Both the position numbers and the translations under genes were made by a program. 23,682 bases of DNA, from contig CAMPAP010000019.1 of the NCBI GenBank assembly GCA_946631935.1, positions 1 through 23,682 of the forward strand. Direction: 5' to 3'. Positions 1-9,193 of this stretch are shown piece by piece; within the stretch, counting starts at the first letter, position 1, and the number at the start of each line of letters is the position of its first letter. The notes under the pieces are model-generated. The model saw nothing but the letters and a program-made list of their open reading frames with translations, had not been told where the DNA came from and ran no database searches. Source of the DNA: an uncultured Lachnospiraceae bacterium. GTDB taxonomy: Bacteria > Bacillota > Clostridia > Lachnospirales > Lachnospiraceae.

Positions 1-1
1 C

Positions 2-670
2 AGGGATGTAAGAAGATTTGCAGAGGGCACTGCCAAGATGCAGAGCGGTCTTATCATTACCATGGCGGATATGGTTGAAAGCAGGGACTCAGATACAGGT
101 GCCCATGTACAGAAGACGGCAGCCTATGTAAAAATCATTCTTGACGGACTTGAAAGAAAAGGATATTACTCTGAAAAACTGGCGCCCAAGTTCAAGTCTG
201 ATGCTGTCATGAGTGCACCTCTTCACGATGTTGGTAAGATCAATATCCCCGATGCTGTCCTCAATAAGCCGGGTAAGCTTACTGACGAAGAATACGAGAT
301 CATGAAGACACATACAACGGCGGGAAAGAAGATTCTTGAGAATGCCATAAGCACTGTCCGGGGCGAGAACTATCTGAAGGAAGCAAGGAACATGGCTGCC
401 TATCACCATGAGAGATGGGACGGCAAGGGTTATCCCGAAGGACTTCACGGAGAGGTCATTCCTCTTTCTGCCAGGATAATGGCTGTTGCGGATGTTTTCG
501 ATGCCCTTACATCACCCCGTGTATATAAACCGGCTTTTCCTCTTGAGAAGGCTCTGGAAATCCTTACTGACGGCGCCGGAAAAGCTTTTGATCCTAAGGT
601 TGTTGAAGTATTCATGGATTCACTTCCCGAGGTCAAAGCCGTATTAAAGAAATACAATCAGAATCTGTGA
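2..670 (+). CDS. HD-GYP domain phosphodiesterase, C-terminal part (5' end outside window)
   Basis: The frame is open from base 2, and the residues before the first internal Met (VRRFAEGTAK) read as the linker helix that precedes HD-GYP domains, so this is the 3' part of a longer gene rather than a gene starting at 38. The visible protein is an almost complete HD-GYP domain: GAHVQKT, the metal-binding HD pair in PLHDVGK (codons from about 224), a further His in KTHTTAGK, the HH pair in YHHERWDG, and the GYPEGL signature. HD-GYP proteins hydrolyse cyclic di-GMP using a two- or three-iron centre, and all metal ligands I can place are present, so it is probably active. Whatever sensor or membrane part it has lies upstream. 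It runs into the hybrid kinase gene with a 14-base gap and is probably co-transcribed with it. Family certain; substrate inferred from the family. Confidence 0.9.
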   Translation, partial: RDVRRFAEGTAKMQSGLIITMADMVESRDSDTGAHVQKTAAYVKIILDGLERKGYYSEKLAPKFKSDAVMSAPLHDVGKINIPDAVLNKPGKLTDEEYEIMKTHTTAGKKILENAISTVRGENYLKEARNMAAYHHERWDGKGYPEGLHGEVIPLSARIMAVADVFDALTSPRVYKPAFPLEKALEILTDGAGKAFDPKVVEVFMDSLPEVKAVLKKYNQNL

Positions 671-684
671 CGGAGTATCATTTG

Positions 685-3600
685 ATGAATAAGAATCTGA
701 AAAAAATAATAGCATCAACTCTTCTTGCCCTGCTGTGTCTTGCGATTCCTGCGCAGACGCATGCGGCTTCGGAAACCGGTAAAGAAGATCCGGCAATACC
801 TGATCTTCATGGCAAAGCAGGGGGCGGATATGCGGCTTCCGGCCAGATAGAAGGGGCCGGTTACAGCACGGTTTTATATGATGCCACAAACGGTCTTCCC
901 ACTTCCGATTCAAACTTCGTTCTCGGAGCAAGCGACGGTTATGTTTGGGTAGGAGGATACAGCGGTGTATTCCGTTATAACGGAACTGTTTTTGAAAAGC
1001 TCGATCCTTCGGAAGGAATGGCAAATGCCCGCGGTCTTTTTGAAGACAGCAAAGGCAGGATATGGGTCGGGACCAATGATGACGGTATAGTGATAACTGA
1101 CGGGAGTAAGTATACCCGTTATACATATAAGGACGGTCTGCCTTCTTCGTCCATAAGAGTGTTTGCGGAAGACTCTGAGGGCTGTGTTTATGTGGGGACC
1201 ACAGCGGGATTGTGCTATGTTAACACACGCTCGGATCTTGTGGTTATAGATGACTCCGTATTAAATCATCAGACCATCACACATCTTTCATCGGATGCTT
1301 CCGGAACCGTTTACGGTCTTACGAAGGACGGAAACATTTTTTCCGTAAAGGATCATAAGATCGATAAAATGCTGGATTCGGATGATATAGGCATTGATAA
1401 GATCACATCCATACTTGCTGACAAAGATGACACCGGGAAGGTTTACATCGGCACAGACAGCGGGATCTTATGGTATGGAGATTTCGGAGCAGGGTCTTTA
1501 TCATTAAAAAAGATCCCTGCAGAAGGCATGGGCAAGATAAGATGGATCAGCAACGACTGCGGTCGCATCTGGCTTGCAAGCTCCGACTCTGCAGGCTACG
1601 TTGACGAAAACGGCAAATTCCATTTTCTCGATAATATCCCTCTTGGAAATTCCATCGAGATGATGACGTCTGATTATCAGGGAAATATGTGGTTTACTTC
1701 CTCCACCCAGGGAGTCATGAAGGTGGTCACAAATAATTTCCGTGATATCACTTTTGTTGCCGGGATCCCGAATGAAGTGGTGAATTCCACATGTCTTTAC
1801 GGGGATATTCTCTATATCGGTACGGATAACGGACTCTTTGCCGTGGATAAGGATATTAACAGGGTAGAAAATGAGCTCACGGATTACATCGATACCACAA
1901 GAGTACGCTGTATCAAAAAAGATGATTCGGGTAATCTCTGGGTAAGTACCTACAAGGATAACAAGGGACTTATCTGCCTTACCAAAACTGGTGAGATAAA
2001 AGCATTTACCACCGAAAACGGAATGCCCGGAAATGAAGTAAGATGCGCGGTTTCTGCAAGTGACGGACGTATCATTGCCGGTACCAATTCCGGACTTGCA
2101 GTCATAAAGGACGGTAAGGTCATTCAGACAAATACTGTTTCTGATGTCATCACCAATCCGGTATTTCTTACGGTTGCAGAAGGCCTTGACGGCGAGATCT
2201 ATGCAGGCAGTGACGGAGACGGTATCTATGTCATCAGGGGAAATGAAGTGAGTCATCTCGGAAGGGATGACGGTCTTGCAAGTGATGTGGTTTTGAGGAT
2301 CATAACCGACAAAGAGCGGGGAGTGGTCTGGATCATTACGTCCAATGCCATTGAATATTTAAAGGACGGAGTCATTACAAGGATCACTTCCTTCCCGTAC
2401 AACAATAATTACGACATGTATTTTGACGACAACGGAAAAGCATGGGTTATTTCTTCCTACGGACTTTATATGGTGGATGTGGATTCCATGATCGCGGATG
2501 AGGTGACAGATTACAGGCTTTTCACCATATCAAGCGGACTTCCCACCACCCCCACCGCAAATTCATATTCGGAACTTGATGAGGAAGGCAATCTGTATTT
2601 TTCCGGAAGGACAGGTGTCGGCATGGTCAATATCGATCATCTGTTTGATTCCGCTCCTGAAGTGAAGATATACATAGGGTCCGTTCTTTTTATGAATGAC
2701 GAGATACTTCCCGATGATAAAGGTCTTTATACCATTCCCTCGGGAGTAGGGCGTATACAGATAAGCCCCGATATCCTTGATTATTCCATGACAGATCCTT
2801 ATGTGCATATGTATCTTGACGGTGCGGGTGATGACGGAATAACAGTCAGCAGGAGCAAGCTTACGGAACTTGAGTATACCGGTCTGAAATACGGTAATTA
2901 CAATCTGCATATCGATATTCTTGATAATGAGACAGGAGAGATACTCCAGCAGGAAGTTTTCCAGATAAGGAAGATGCCAAGACTTCTCGAACTTCTCATT
3001 GTAAGGATTTTCATTGTGGCACTTCTTATCCTTGCGGCGGGACTTTTTGTATGGCGGCTTATGCACAATACCATCATCAGAAAGCAGTATGTGCAGATAA
3101 GGGCGGCCAGGGATGAAGCGGAGAGAGCAAGCAGTGCCAAGACCAGGTTTCTTGCCAATATGAGCCATGAGATAAGAACTCCCATCAATACCATCATGGG
3201 AATGGATGAGATGCTCTTAAGAGAAGATGCCACGGACGTTCCCAAGCCATATTTTATGTCGGTTGTTAACTATGCACTGGACATTAAAAATGCATCTGAG
3301 TCGCTTCTCGGTCTTGTAAATGATCTTCTTGATATGTCGAAGGTCGAATCGGGAAAGATGCATCTTGTGGAAACCGAATATGATACCGCCGATGTTCTCA
3401 GACAGATCATTTCCATGATAAGAGTAAGGAGCACGGAGAAGGATCTTTATTTTGATCTTGAGATAGATGAGATGCTTCCAAGAAGGCTCTATGGAGATTA
3501 TGGCAAGATCAAACAGATAGTCCTTAACCTTCTTACCAACGCCGTAAAATACACGGATGTGGGAGGCTTTACGCTTGTTGTACAGCTTACGAAGGTTGAG

Positions 3601-4944
3601 GGTGATATGTGCAGCATCATGATCACCGTCAGGGATACCGGCATTGGTGTTAAACCCGAAGACCTTGATAAGCTTTTCACTGCGTATGAAAGACTTGATG
3701 AAGAGAAGAATGCAGGCATTCAGGGAACGGGACTGGGCCTTGATATTTCAAGAAGATTTGCACAGCTCCTTGGCGGAAAGCTTTGGTGCGAGAGTACCTA
3801 TGGCAAGGGATCCGAATTCTTCCTTACATTCCCCCAGAAGATAGTGGAAGGAAGCGGTATCGGTCCATTTAAAGAAGAGACTGAAATCGCCAAGGGACCT
3901 TATGTTCCCGAGTTCATCGCGCCCGATGCAGACATTCTGGTTGTTGATGATAATCCCATGAACCTTAATGTCATAAAGGGACTTTTAAAATCCACACAGA
4001 TGTTTGTCACAACGGCATCAAGCGGTGAGGAATGCCTTGAAAAGCTTAAGAGCAGCAGATTCAATGTTGTTCTTCTTGACCATATGATGCCCGGTATGGA
4101 CGGTGTTGAGACTGTTACCGAGATAAGAAAGACGGACAAGGATCTTCCTGTTTATGCACTTACGGCAAATACGGCGTCCGGAGAGGAATTCTATCTTTCC
4201 CACGGATTCACGGGTTATCTTACAAAGCCCATTGATTCAAAGCTTCTTGAAAAGACCATCATGCGACACCTTCCGGAAGAGATGATGATGAAAGCTACTG
4301 CCGAAAATGCAGTAAAAGATCTTGATGATATCCCCGAAGATCTTTCATGGATCAGGGATACCGAAGGCATTAATGCAGATGAGGGTATTAAAAACTCAGG
4401 CGGAATATCTCCGTTTATATACTCTCTTGAGATGTTTTATTCCACAATTGACAGTAACAGCGCTGTTATTGAAAAAGCATTTAACGAGCAGGATATAAGA
4501 CTCTACACCATTAAGGTCCATGCCCTTAAAAGTTCTGCAAGGATCATCGGCGCCAAGGAGCTTTCAACTCTTGCGGAGAGTCTTGAAAATGCAGGTAATA
4601 AAAATGATGTGGGATTTATCGCAGTTGAAAATCCTGCACTTCTTGATATGTACAGGTCATTTAAGGGAAGGCTTCAGCGCATAAAGAGTGACAGCGACAA
4701 ATCCGGAAAAGAAGCGATCCCTGATGCTGAGCTTAAGGAAGCCTATGAAGCTTTGTATGAAGTAATTCCGCAGATGGATTTTGATGCCGTAAGCATGATC
4801 CTTGATCAGCTTGATGACTATAAACTTCCTGATAAAGATGCTGAAAACATGAAAAAGATCAGGGAACTTCTTAAAGTATTTGACTGGACCATGCTGGAGC
4901 AACTTATAAACAGGATCAAATCCGAGGGCTTAACAAATGCATGA
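685..4944 (+). CDS. Hybrid sensor histidine kinase: propeller sensor, Y_Y_Y, TM, HisKA, HATPase, receiver, Hpt
   Basis: ATG 685 is chosen over the overlapping GTG at 667 because CGGAG lies 9 bases upstream and a signal peptide follows directly (LLALLCLAIPAQTHA). The 1419-residue protein then has a long extracytoplasmic part with many Reg_prop-type blades (repeats such as GRIWVGT, GLPSSS, NLWVST), a Y_Y_Y-like domain ending near residue 765, and one TM at about 767-791. Inside the cell it has HisKA with the phospho-acceptor His828 (NMSHEIRTP), an HATPase with N-box Asn948/Asn952, DTGIG and GTGLGL, a receiver with Asp1132 (LLDHMMPG), and a C-terminal Hpt with His1279 (KVHALKSS). All phosphorelay residues are intact. 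The layout resembles the hybrid two-component sensors of Bacteroides, which end in AraC DNA-binding domains; here an Hpt takes that place, so phosphate should pass to a separate regulator, most simply the next gene. The ligand is unknown, although glycan-type signals are common for this sensor class. Confidence 0.95.
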   Translation: MNKNLKKIIASTLLALLCLAIPAQTHAASETGKEDPAIPDLHGKAGGGYAASGQIEGAGYSTVLYDATNGLPTSDSNFVLGASDGYVWVGGYSGVFRYNGTVFEKLDPSEGMANARGLFEDSKGRIWVGTNDDGIVITDGSKYTRYTYKDGLPSSSIRVFAEDSEGCVYVGTTAGLCYVNTRSDLVVIDDSVLNHQTITHLSSDASGTVYGLTKDGNIFSVKDHKIDKMLDSDDIGIDKITSILADKDDTGKVYIGTDSGILWYGDFGAGSLSLKKIPAEGMGKIRWISNDCGRIWLASSDSAGYVDENGKFHFLDNIPLGNSIEMMTSDYQGNMWFTSSTQGVMKVVTNNFRDITFVAGIPNEVVNSTCLYGDILYIGTDNGLFAVDKDINRVENELTDYIDTTRVRCIKKDDSGNLWVSTYKDNKGLICLTKTGEIKAFTTENGMPGNEVRCAVSASDGRIIAGTNSGLAVIKDGKVIQTNTVSDVITNPVFLTVAEGLDGEIYAGSDGDGIYVIRGNEVSHLGRDDGLASDVVLRIITDKERGVVWIITSNAIEYLKDGVITRITSFPYNNNYDMYFDDNGKAWVISSYGLYMVDVDSMIADEVTDYRLFTISSGLPTTPTANSYSELDEEGNLYFSGRTGVGMVNIDHLFDSAPEVKIYIGSVLFMNDEILPDDKGLYTIPSGVGRIQISPDILDYSMTDPYVHMYLDGAGDDGITVSRSKLTELEYTGLKYGNYNLHIDILDNETGEILQQEVFQIRKMPRLLELLIVRIFIVALLILAAGLFVWRLMHNTIIRKQYVQIRAARDEAERASSAKTRFLANMSHEIRTPINTIMGMDEMLLREDATDVPKPYFMSVVNYALDIKNASESLLGLVNDLLDMSKVESGKMHLVETEYDTADVLRQIISMIRVRSTEKDLYFDLEIDEMLPRRLYGDYGKIKQIVLNLLTNAVKYTDVGGFTLVVQLTKVEGDMCSIMITVRDTGIGVKPEDLDKLFTAYERLDEEKNAGIQGTGLGLDISRRFAQLLGGKLWCESTYGKGSEFFLTFPQKIVEGSGIGPFKEETEIAKGPYVPEFIAPDADILVVDDNPMNLNVIKGLLKSTQMFVTTASSGEECLEKLKSSRFNVVLLDHMMPGMDGVETVTEIRKTDKDLPVYALTANTASGEEFYLSHGFTGYLTKPIDSKLLEKTIMRHLPEEMMMKATAENAVKDLDDIPEDLSWIRDTEGINADEGIKNSGGISPFIYSLEMFYSTIDSNSAVIEKAFNEQDIRLYTIKVHALKSSARIIGAKELSTLAESLENAGNKNDVGFIAVENPALLDMYRSFKGRLQRIKSDSDKSGKEAIPDAELKEAYEALYEVIPQMDFDAVSMILDQLDDYKLPDKDAENMKKIRELLKVFDWTMLEQLINRIKSEGLTNA

Positions 4945-5701
4945 AGAAAAGACTAATCTTATGATAATCGGCGCCAAGGAGACATTCATTATCCGTGTCC
5001 TTCTCAAGAAGTGTAAGGAAGCGGGAATAGGCTGTGAATTTGTCCCCTGGAATGTAAATGACATAAATGCCTCCTGGAAGAAGGGGCAGGTCATATGCAT
5101 TTACATGGATGAAGCTGTAAGGCCCGACAGATCGGTACTCATTTATCTGCAGGATAAGCTTTCCGATGAGGACAGTTTTATCATTCCCGTGGGAGAGGTC
5201 AAGGATATCGGTTTTATCTGCGACAACGTAAACAGTAATCTTATCGGCAGGACTTTTAAAAGACCTGTGGATAATGATGAATTTGTTGAATACGTAAAAG
5301 GCCTTCTTGAAAAAGTAGTAAACGGAGAGATGAAAAAAAGCATCCTGGTGGTTGATGATGATGCTTCATTTCTCGGTCTTGTAAGAGAGTGGCTTAAGGA
5401 TGATTACAAAGTCTCAATGGTAAGCTCCGGACTTCAGGCCATAAAATTTCTCGGGAAAAACAAAGCGGATCTGATACTTCTCGATCACGAAATGCCTGTA
5501 ACCAGCGGCCCGCAGGTCCTTGAGATGTTAAGGAGCGATCCTGAGACAAGTTCCATACCCGTAATGTTTCTTACAGGCAAGGGTGACAAGGAAAGTGTCA
5601 TGCAGGTCCTTTCCCTTAAGCCCGAAGGCTATTTCCTTAAGAATATAAAACGAGAGGAACTTCTTGAAAAACTCAGGGAATATTTTGTTCTGCATAAATA
5701 A
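4937..5701 (+). CDS. Response regulator with degenerate N-terminal receiver-like half and canonical C-terminal receiver
   Basis: ATG 4937 overlaps the end of the kinase gene by 8 bases, with GAGGG about 8 bases upstream, which suggests translational coupling. The 254-residue protein has no DNA-binding, GGDEF or other output domain. Residues about 133-254 are a standard receiver: acidic pocket in LVVDDD, phospho-acceptor Asp183 in LILLDHEMP, the Thr in MFLTGKGD, and the conserved Lys in FLKN. Residues about 1-128 have the same alternating hydrophobic strand and helix pattern and a KRP near the end, but LMIIGAKE replaces the acidic pair, so this half probably does not bind Mg or take phosphate normally. 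It is the obvious phosphate acceptor for the Hpt of the preceding kinase. Without an output domain it probably acts by protein contact, perhaps on the flanking HD-GYP proteins; that is inference from position. Confidence 0.9.
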   Translation: MHEEKTNLMIIGAKETFIIRVLLKKCKEAGIGCEFVPWNVNDINASWKKGQVICIYMDEAVRPDRSVLIYLQDKLSDEDSFIIPVGEVKDIGFICDNVNSNLIGRTFKRPVDNDEFVEYVKGLLEKVVNGEMKKSILVVDDDASFLGLVREWLKDDYKVSMVSSGLQAIKFLGKNKADLILLDHEMPVTSGPQVLEMLRSDPETSSIPVMFLTGKGDKESVMQVLSLKPEGYFLKNIKREELLEKLREYFVLHK

Positions 5702-5724
5702 ATACGTTTGTGCGAGGTTTTGAT

Positions 5725-8115
5725 ATGTACGAATTTTTGGTTGCCCATCAGCTTGATATACTTCTGGTGCTTTCAGGTATCTGCGGAATGAATGCGGTAT
5801 TTGTCTGCATTTCTAAATTCCTGACTGTAAAAAGAAAGACAGCCCTTATCATGTTCGAGCTTTCGACCATGGTACTTCTTTTGTCTGACAGACTGACGCA
5901 GATCTATTCAGGAGACACTTCCCCTTTAGGCTTTAAGATGATGAGGACAGGAGAATTCCTTGTTTATTTCCTTACGATCTTTATTCTGTTTTCCATCAAT
6001 CTTTATCTTGAGGATATCCTTAAGCATGAAGGTGAAGTGACAGAGCCGCTTATAAGATTTAAGTCTGTGAACGCTCTGGTAGTGCTGGGTGCATTTCTTG
6101 TCATCCTTTCACAATTCACCGGCTATTATTATTTCATAGATGAAATGAATGAATTTCAGAGAGGCGCGAACTTTAACGCCGGATTCATAATTCCTTCAAT
6201 CATCAATTTTCTTCAGATGACAGTCATTCTCCAGTACTATAAGAGAATAAGCACCGGCATCAGGGTATCGCTCCTTCTGTTTACTTTTGTTCCTTTTTTA
6301 GTATCCCTGTGTCAGATTTATTTTTCGGATGTATCCCTTACAATAATCGCATTTGCAATTGTGGCAATCGTTGTATATCTCCTCAGTCTCGTAGATCTTA
6401 ACAACTCCGTTGAAAAAGAAAACCGCATGAGAGTTGAGAAGATCAGGGGCAGGGAAGAGAGTGCCAACAGGATGTTTGAAGAGCTTTCTCTTAGCATCAC
6501 AAGGGCTCTCGATGAAAGAGACCTTTACACAAACGGCCACTCGGAAAGAGTTGCAAAGTATTCCGAAATGATCGCAGAAAGACTCGGAGAAAATGAATCC
6601 GAGTGCAGAAAGATATACTGTGCAGCGCTTCTTCATGATGCGGGAAAGATAGGTATTAAAGAAGATCTTCTCGAAAAATACGATGATATGACAGATGAAG
6701 AAAAAAGCGAGTTTCAAAAGCATACGATCCTTGGGGCTGAGATCTTATCCGGCATAGAAGATGCACCCTTCCTTGCAGAGGGTGCCCTTTATCATCATGA
6801 AAACTACGACGGTTCCGGATATCCTTACGGATTAAGAGGTGAACATATACCTTTGGTTGCACGTATCATCGCCGTTGCGGATGCCTATGATCATCTTACT
6901 TCATCCAATTATTTTCGAGATGCGCTTCCGCAGTCCATCGTAAGAGAAGAAGTGATAGAAGGTTCCGGCATTAAATTTGATCCCGCCATCGCTGACATCC
7001 TTGTATCCATGATTGATTCCGATCCCGAGTACCGTCTTCAGGAAAAAGGGGATATGGTTTCTTCCGAGATGGACAAGGAGATCACATGCACCACATATAA
7101 ATCGTCATTTACCAAGGGAATTCCCATTACAGGTTCTGTTACCAGGCTTTCTCTTAAATGCAGGGCCGGCAGACATGAAGACGGTAATTTCTGCATGCCT
7201 TCCCTTATTTTGTTTGATTCCCTTGACGGAAGAGTACATGAGAATAAAAGAGCCATCAGTGTCTATAAATATCTTGAATACGGTGAGATATGGTTTGACG
7301 GACATTTTATCTCCACCAATGCAAGAAAGATCAAGCTCCTTGATGATAACGCAGATGATGAAAAAGCAGAAGTGCTTAAAGGGGAAAAGGATGCTTTATT
7401 TGAGATCCTTATGTCAAGATATAAGGATCATGTAAAGATAGTGATTTCAGGAGACGGCTTAAAGCATGAATTTGTTGCGGCTCTTCCCGACAGTTCAAGA
7501 TATGCATATCTTTCTCTTACAGGTGAGAACTGTCATATAAGTGACATTGCCGTTGAGGAAAACACAGCTCCCGTAGCTGAGGGCGACATAGAGAGGATAT
7601 CCGATGAGATAAGCTTTATCGACCGTATTGAAAGCGACATGCCCAATATTCAGATCGATGAAAATATGTCTGCTTTTTCAAAAGCAAGCCTGCTCAAGAA
7701 CGGTACAAGGATCATTTTCTTTACAAAGTCCCTTCCCACTGCCGATCTTGTATGGCATTGTCCCTATCTTGTGATCTTCAGTTCCGAAGACGGTAAAGTA
7801 TTCGGCAAAGACTACAGGGAATACGCCCTCATAAAGATAAACGGAGAGGCCACAGGGGACAAAGAAAATGCCGACAATATCCTTACCATGAAGAGAGAAG
7901 ATAATTTCGTGGGATGGGAAAAGTGGAAACAGCTTAACAGAGAGGGATTTGAAGTAAAGATCTATTTCCGTAAAAAAGGAAACCGGATCACGACCATTAC
8001 TGAAAATCTCGGAGTTTATATCAGTAATGTCACCGTCATTAAGGAAATGCCTTCAAAGGTTTACGTGGCAATAACCGGTGACCAGTGCGCCATAACCGAT
8101 ATCAGGGTAATGTAA
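5725..8115 (+). CDS. Membrane HD-GYP phosphodiesterase with duplicated C-terminal beta-rich domain
   Basis: ATG 5725 is preferred to GTG 5710 because CGAGG sits 7 bases ahead of it. The 796-residue protein starts with about seven hydrophobic segments (residues about 5-230), followed by a charged linker helix and an HD-GYP domain: NGHSERVAKYS, His304-Asp305 (LLHDAGK), His357-His358 and Gly365-Tyr-Pro (GYPYGL). Metal ligands are intact, so cyclic di-GMP hydrolysis is likely. The last 340 residues are unlike the usual end of this family. They consist of two related beta-rich units at about 453-612 and 652-796, each ending in the same pattern (YLSLTGENCHISDIAV and YVAITGDQCAITDIRV) and each with an earlier LILFDSLDGRV / LVIFSSEDGKV strand. 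I do not recognise this domain. It lies on the cytoplasmic side if the odd TM count is right. The gene is 23 bases after the response regulator and probably in the same operon. Confidence 0.92.
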   Translation: MYEFLVAHQLDILLVLSGICGMNAVFVCISKFLTVKRKTALIMFELSTMVLLLSDRLTQIYSGDTSPLGFKMMRTGEFLVYFLTIFILFSINLYLEDILKHEGEVTEPLIRFKSVNALVVLGAFLVILSQFTGYYYFIDEMNEFQRGANFNAGFIIPSIINFLQMTVILQYYKRISTGIRVSLLLFTFVPFLVSLCQIYFSDVSLTIIAFAIVAIVVYLLSLVDLNNSVEKENRMRVEKIRGREESANRMFEELSLSITRALDERDLYTNGHSERVAKYSEMIAERLGENESECRKIYCAALLHDAGKIGIKEDLLEKYDDMTDEEKSEFQKHTILGAEILSGIEDAPFLAEGALYHHENYDGSGYPYGLRGEHIPLVARIIAVADAYDHLTSSNYFRDALPQSIVREEVIEGSGIKFDPAIADILVSMIDSDPEYRLQEKGDMVSSEMDKEITCTTYKSSFTKGIPITGSVTRLSLKCRAGRHEDGNFCMPSLILFDSLDGRVHENKRAISVYKYLEYGEIWFDGHFISTNARKIKLLDDNADDEKAEVLKGEKDALFEILMSRYKDHVKIVISGDGLKHEFVAALPDSSRYAYLSLTGENCHISDIAVEENTAPVAEGDIERISDEISFIDRIESDMPNIQIDENMSAFSKASLLKNGTRIIFFTKSLPTADLVWHCPYLVIFSSEDGKVFGKDYREYALIKINGEATGDKENADNILTMKREDNFVGWEKWKQLNREGFEVKIYFRKKGNRITTITENLGVYISNVTVIKEMPSKVYVAITGDQCAITDIRVM

Positions 8116-8125
8116 AAGGTATTGC

Positions 8126-9184
8126 ATGAAGATCGGAAGAATACTTTTTAATGTTTTGTTTTCTGCCCTGCTTTTTGTGATCGTTTCAGGTTGCGGAAAA
8201 GCAGGTGAAGATCCATCCGGCAGGGGAAATAACGTAAAAGCTGCCGATAAAGCCTGCGGGATAGCGATGGATACGGTATTTGACGTGACCGTATACGGCG
8301 GAGGGCCTTTATCTTCGGATATCCTTGAAGCCGGAAACGAGCTTGACAGTAAGGTGCTTTCAAGATTTACGGATTCGCTTCTTGCTTCATATGACGGATC
8401 TTCGGATTCACAGGCAGAGATCTTTGGCCGGAATGTAGGTCTTGGACAGATCATCGAAAAATGTGACAAGATAAGTCTTGATTCCGGCGGCGCTTTTGAC
8501 ATAAGACTTGGCATGCTGTCAGATCTTTGGAATATCGACTCTGCGGCTAAAGATGAATCGGGTTTTTCTTTTCCTTCTGCAGAGAGTGTAATTGCAGCAT
8601 CAGGCGACAGATCTGTATATGATCTTGGAAGCGTGGGTAAAGGGGTTTTTCTTGATCTTGCTCATGGGATACTTTCGGAAAGTGAAGCTTCCTGCGCTGT
8701 CGTAAGCGCAGGTGGAAGCGTTCTTACATACGGTGAGAAACCGGACGGCTCACATTTTAAAGTAGCGATCAAATCTCCTTTTAAGGGAAGTGAAGATATA
8801 TACGGTCTTATAGATCTTACAGGGACGCATTATATCTCCACATCCGGAATATATGAAAGGTATACTGAATATAACGGAGTTTTGTACCATCATATCCTGG
8901 ATCCCGAAACGGGTTATCCTGCCTGGACTCCGGAAGATATCGCAGCTAAAAGCAAAAAGTACGAAGGCCCATTTCCCGTAAGCGTAACGGTCATTGCGGG
9001 AAGCGGCCTTGAATCGGATGCACTTTCAACAGCATGCTTCGTCCTGGGCGCATCCGAAGGAATGGAACTTGCCGAAAAATATGATGCGGAAGTAATATAT
9101 ATATTCGATGACGGAACATGCATTTATTCTGATGGTTTAAAAAAGACTGATGGAACCGCGGTTATCTTCAGCCTGCGGGGATGA
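8126..9184 (+). CDS. apbE: FAD:protein FMN transferase, ApbE family lipoprotein
   Basis: The 352-residue product begins with a lipoprotein signal peptide whose lipobox is VSGC with Cys23 as the lipid anchor, so it acts on the outer face of the membrane. ApbE proteins use FAD to attach FMN to Thr or Ser of secreted redox proteins. Family marks are present: AMDTVFDVTVY near the mature N-terminus, SGGAFDIRLG, YDLGSVGKG, VSAGGSVLTYG, the HHILDPETGYPA stretch, and the Mg-binding Asp298/Thr302 in DALSTACFVLG. Length is normal. The start is supported by AAAAGG about 7 bases upstream, and the gene follows the HD-GYP gene by 10 bases. No FMN-binding-domain protein or Rnf/Nqr subunit is visible in this window, so its target lies elsewhere. 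Its place after signalling genes may mean shared regulation or only read-through. Confidence 0.93.
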   Translation: MKIGRILFNVLFSALLFVIVSGCGKAGEDPSGRGNNVKAADKACGIAMDTVFDVTVYGGGPLSSDILEAGNELDSKVLSRFTDSLLASYDGSSDSQAEIFGRNVGLGQIIEKCDKISLDSGGAFDIRLGMLSDLWNIDSAAKDESGFSFPSAESVIAASGDRSVYDLGSVGKGVFLDLAHGILSESEASCAVVSAGGSVLTYGEKPDGSHFKVAIKSPFKGSEDIYGLIDLTGTHYISTSGIYERYTEYNGVLYHHILDPETGYPAWTPEDIAAKSKKYEGPFPVSVTVIAGSGLESDALSTACFVLGASEGMELAEKYDAEVIYIFDDGTCIYSDGLKKTDGTAVIFSLRG

Positions 9185-9193
9185 ACCTGTGCA

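Noticed and set aside
1504..2256. Long open frame on the - strand inside the hybrid kinase gene
   Set aside because: It lies wholly inside a strongly supported coding sequence, has no ribosome site and its product matches no family; the same holds for other antisense frames, for example 2563-3168 and 17454-17972.
4536..4979. Repeated 15-mer ATCGGCGCCAAGGAG in the kinase and in the next gene
   Set aside because: Both copies encode IGAKE in unrelated contexts; with common codons this is coincidence, and no flanking similarity was found.
7013..7435. 140-codon + strand frame inside the HD-GYP gene
   Set aside because: It is out of frame with the well-supported 796-residue protein and shows no start signal or domain.
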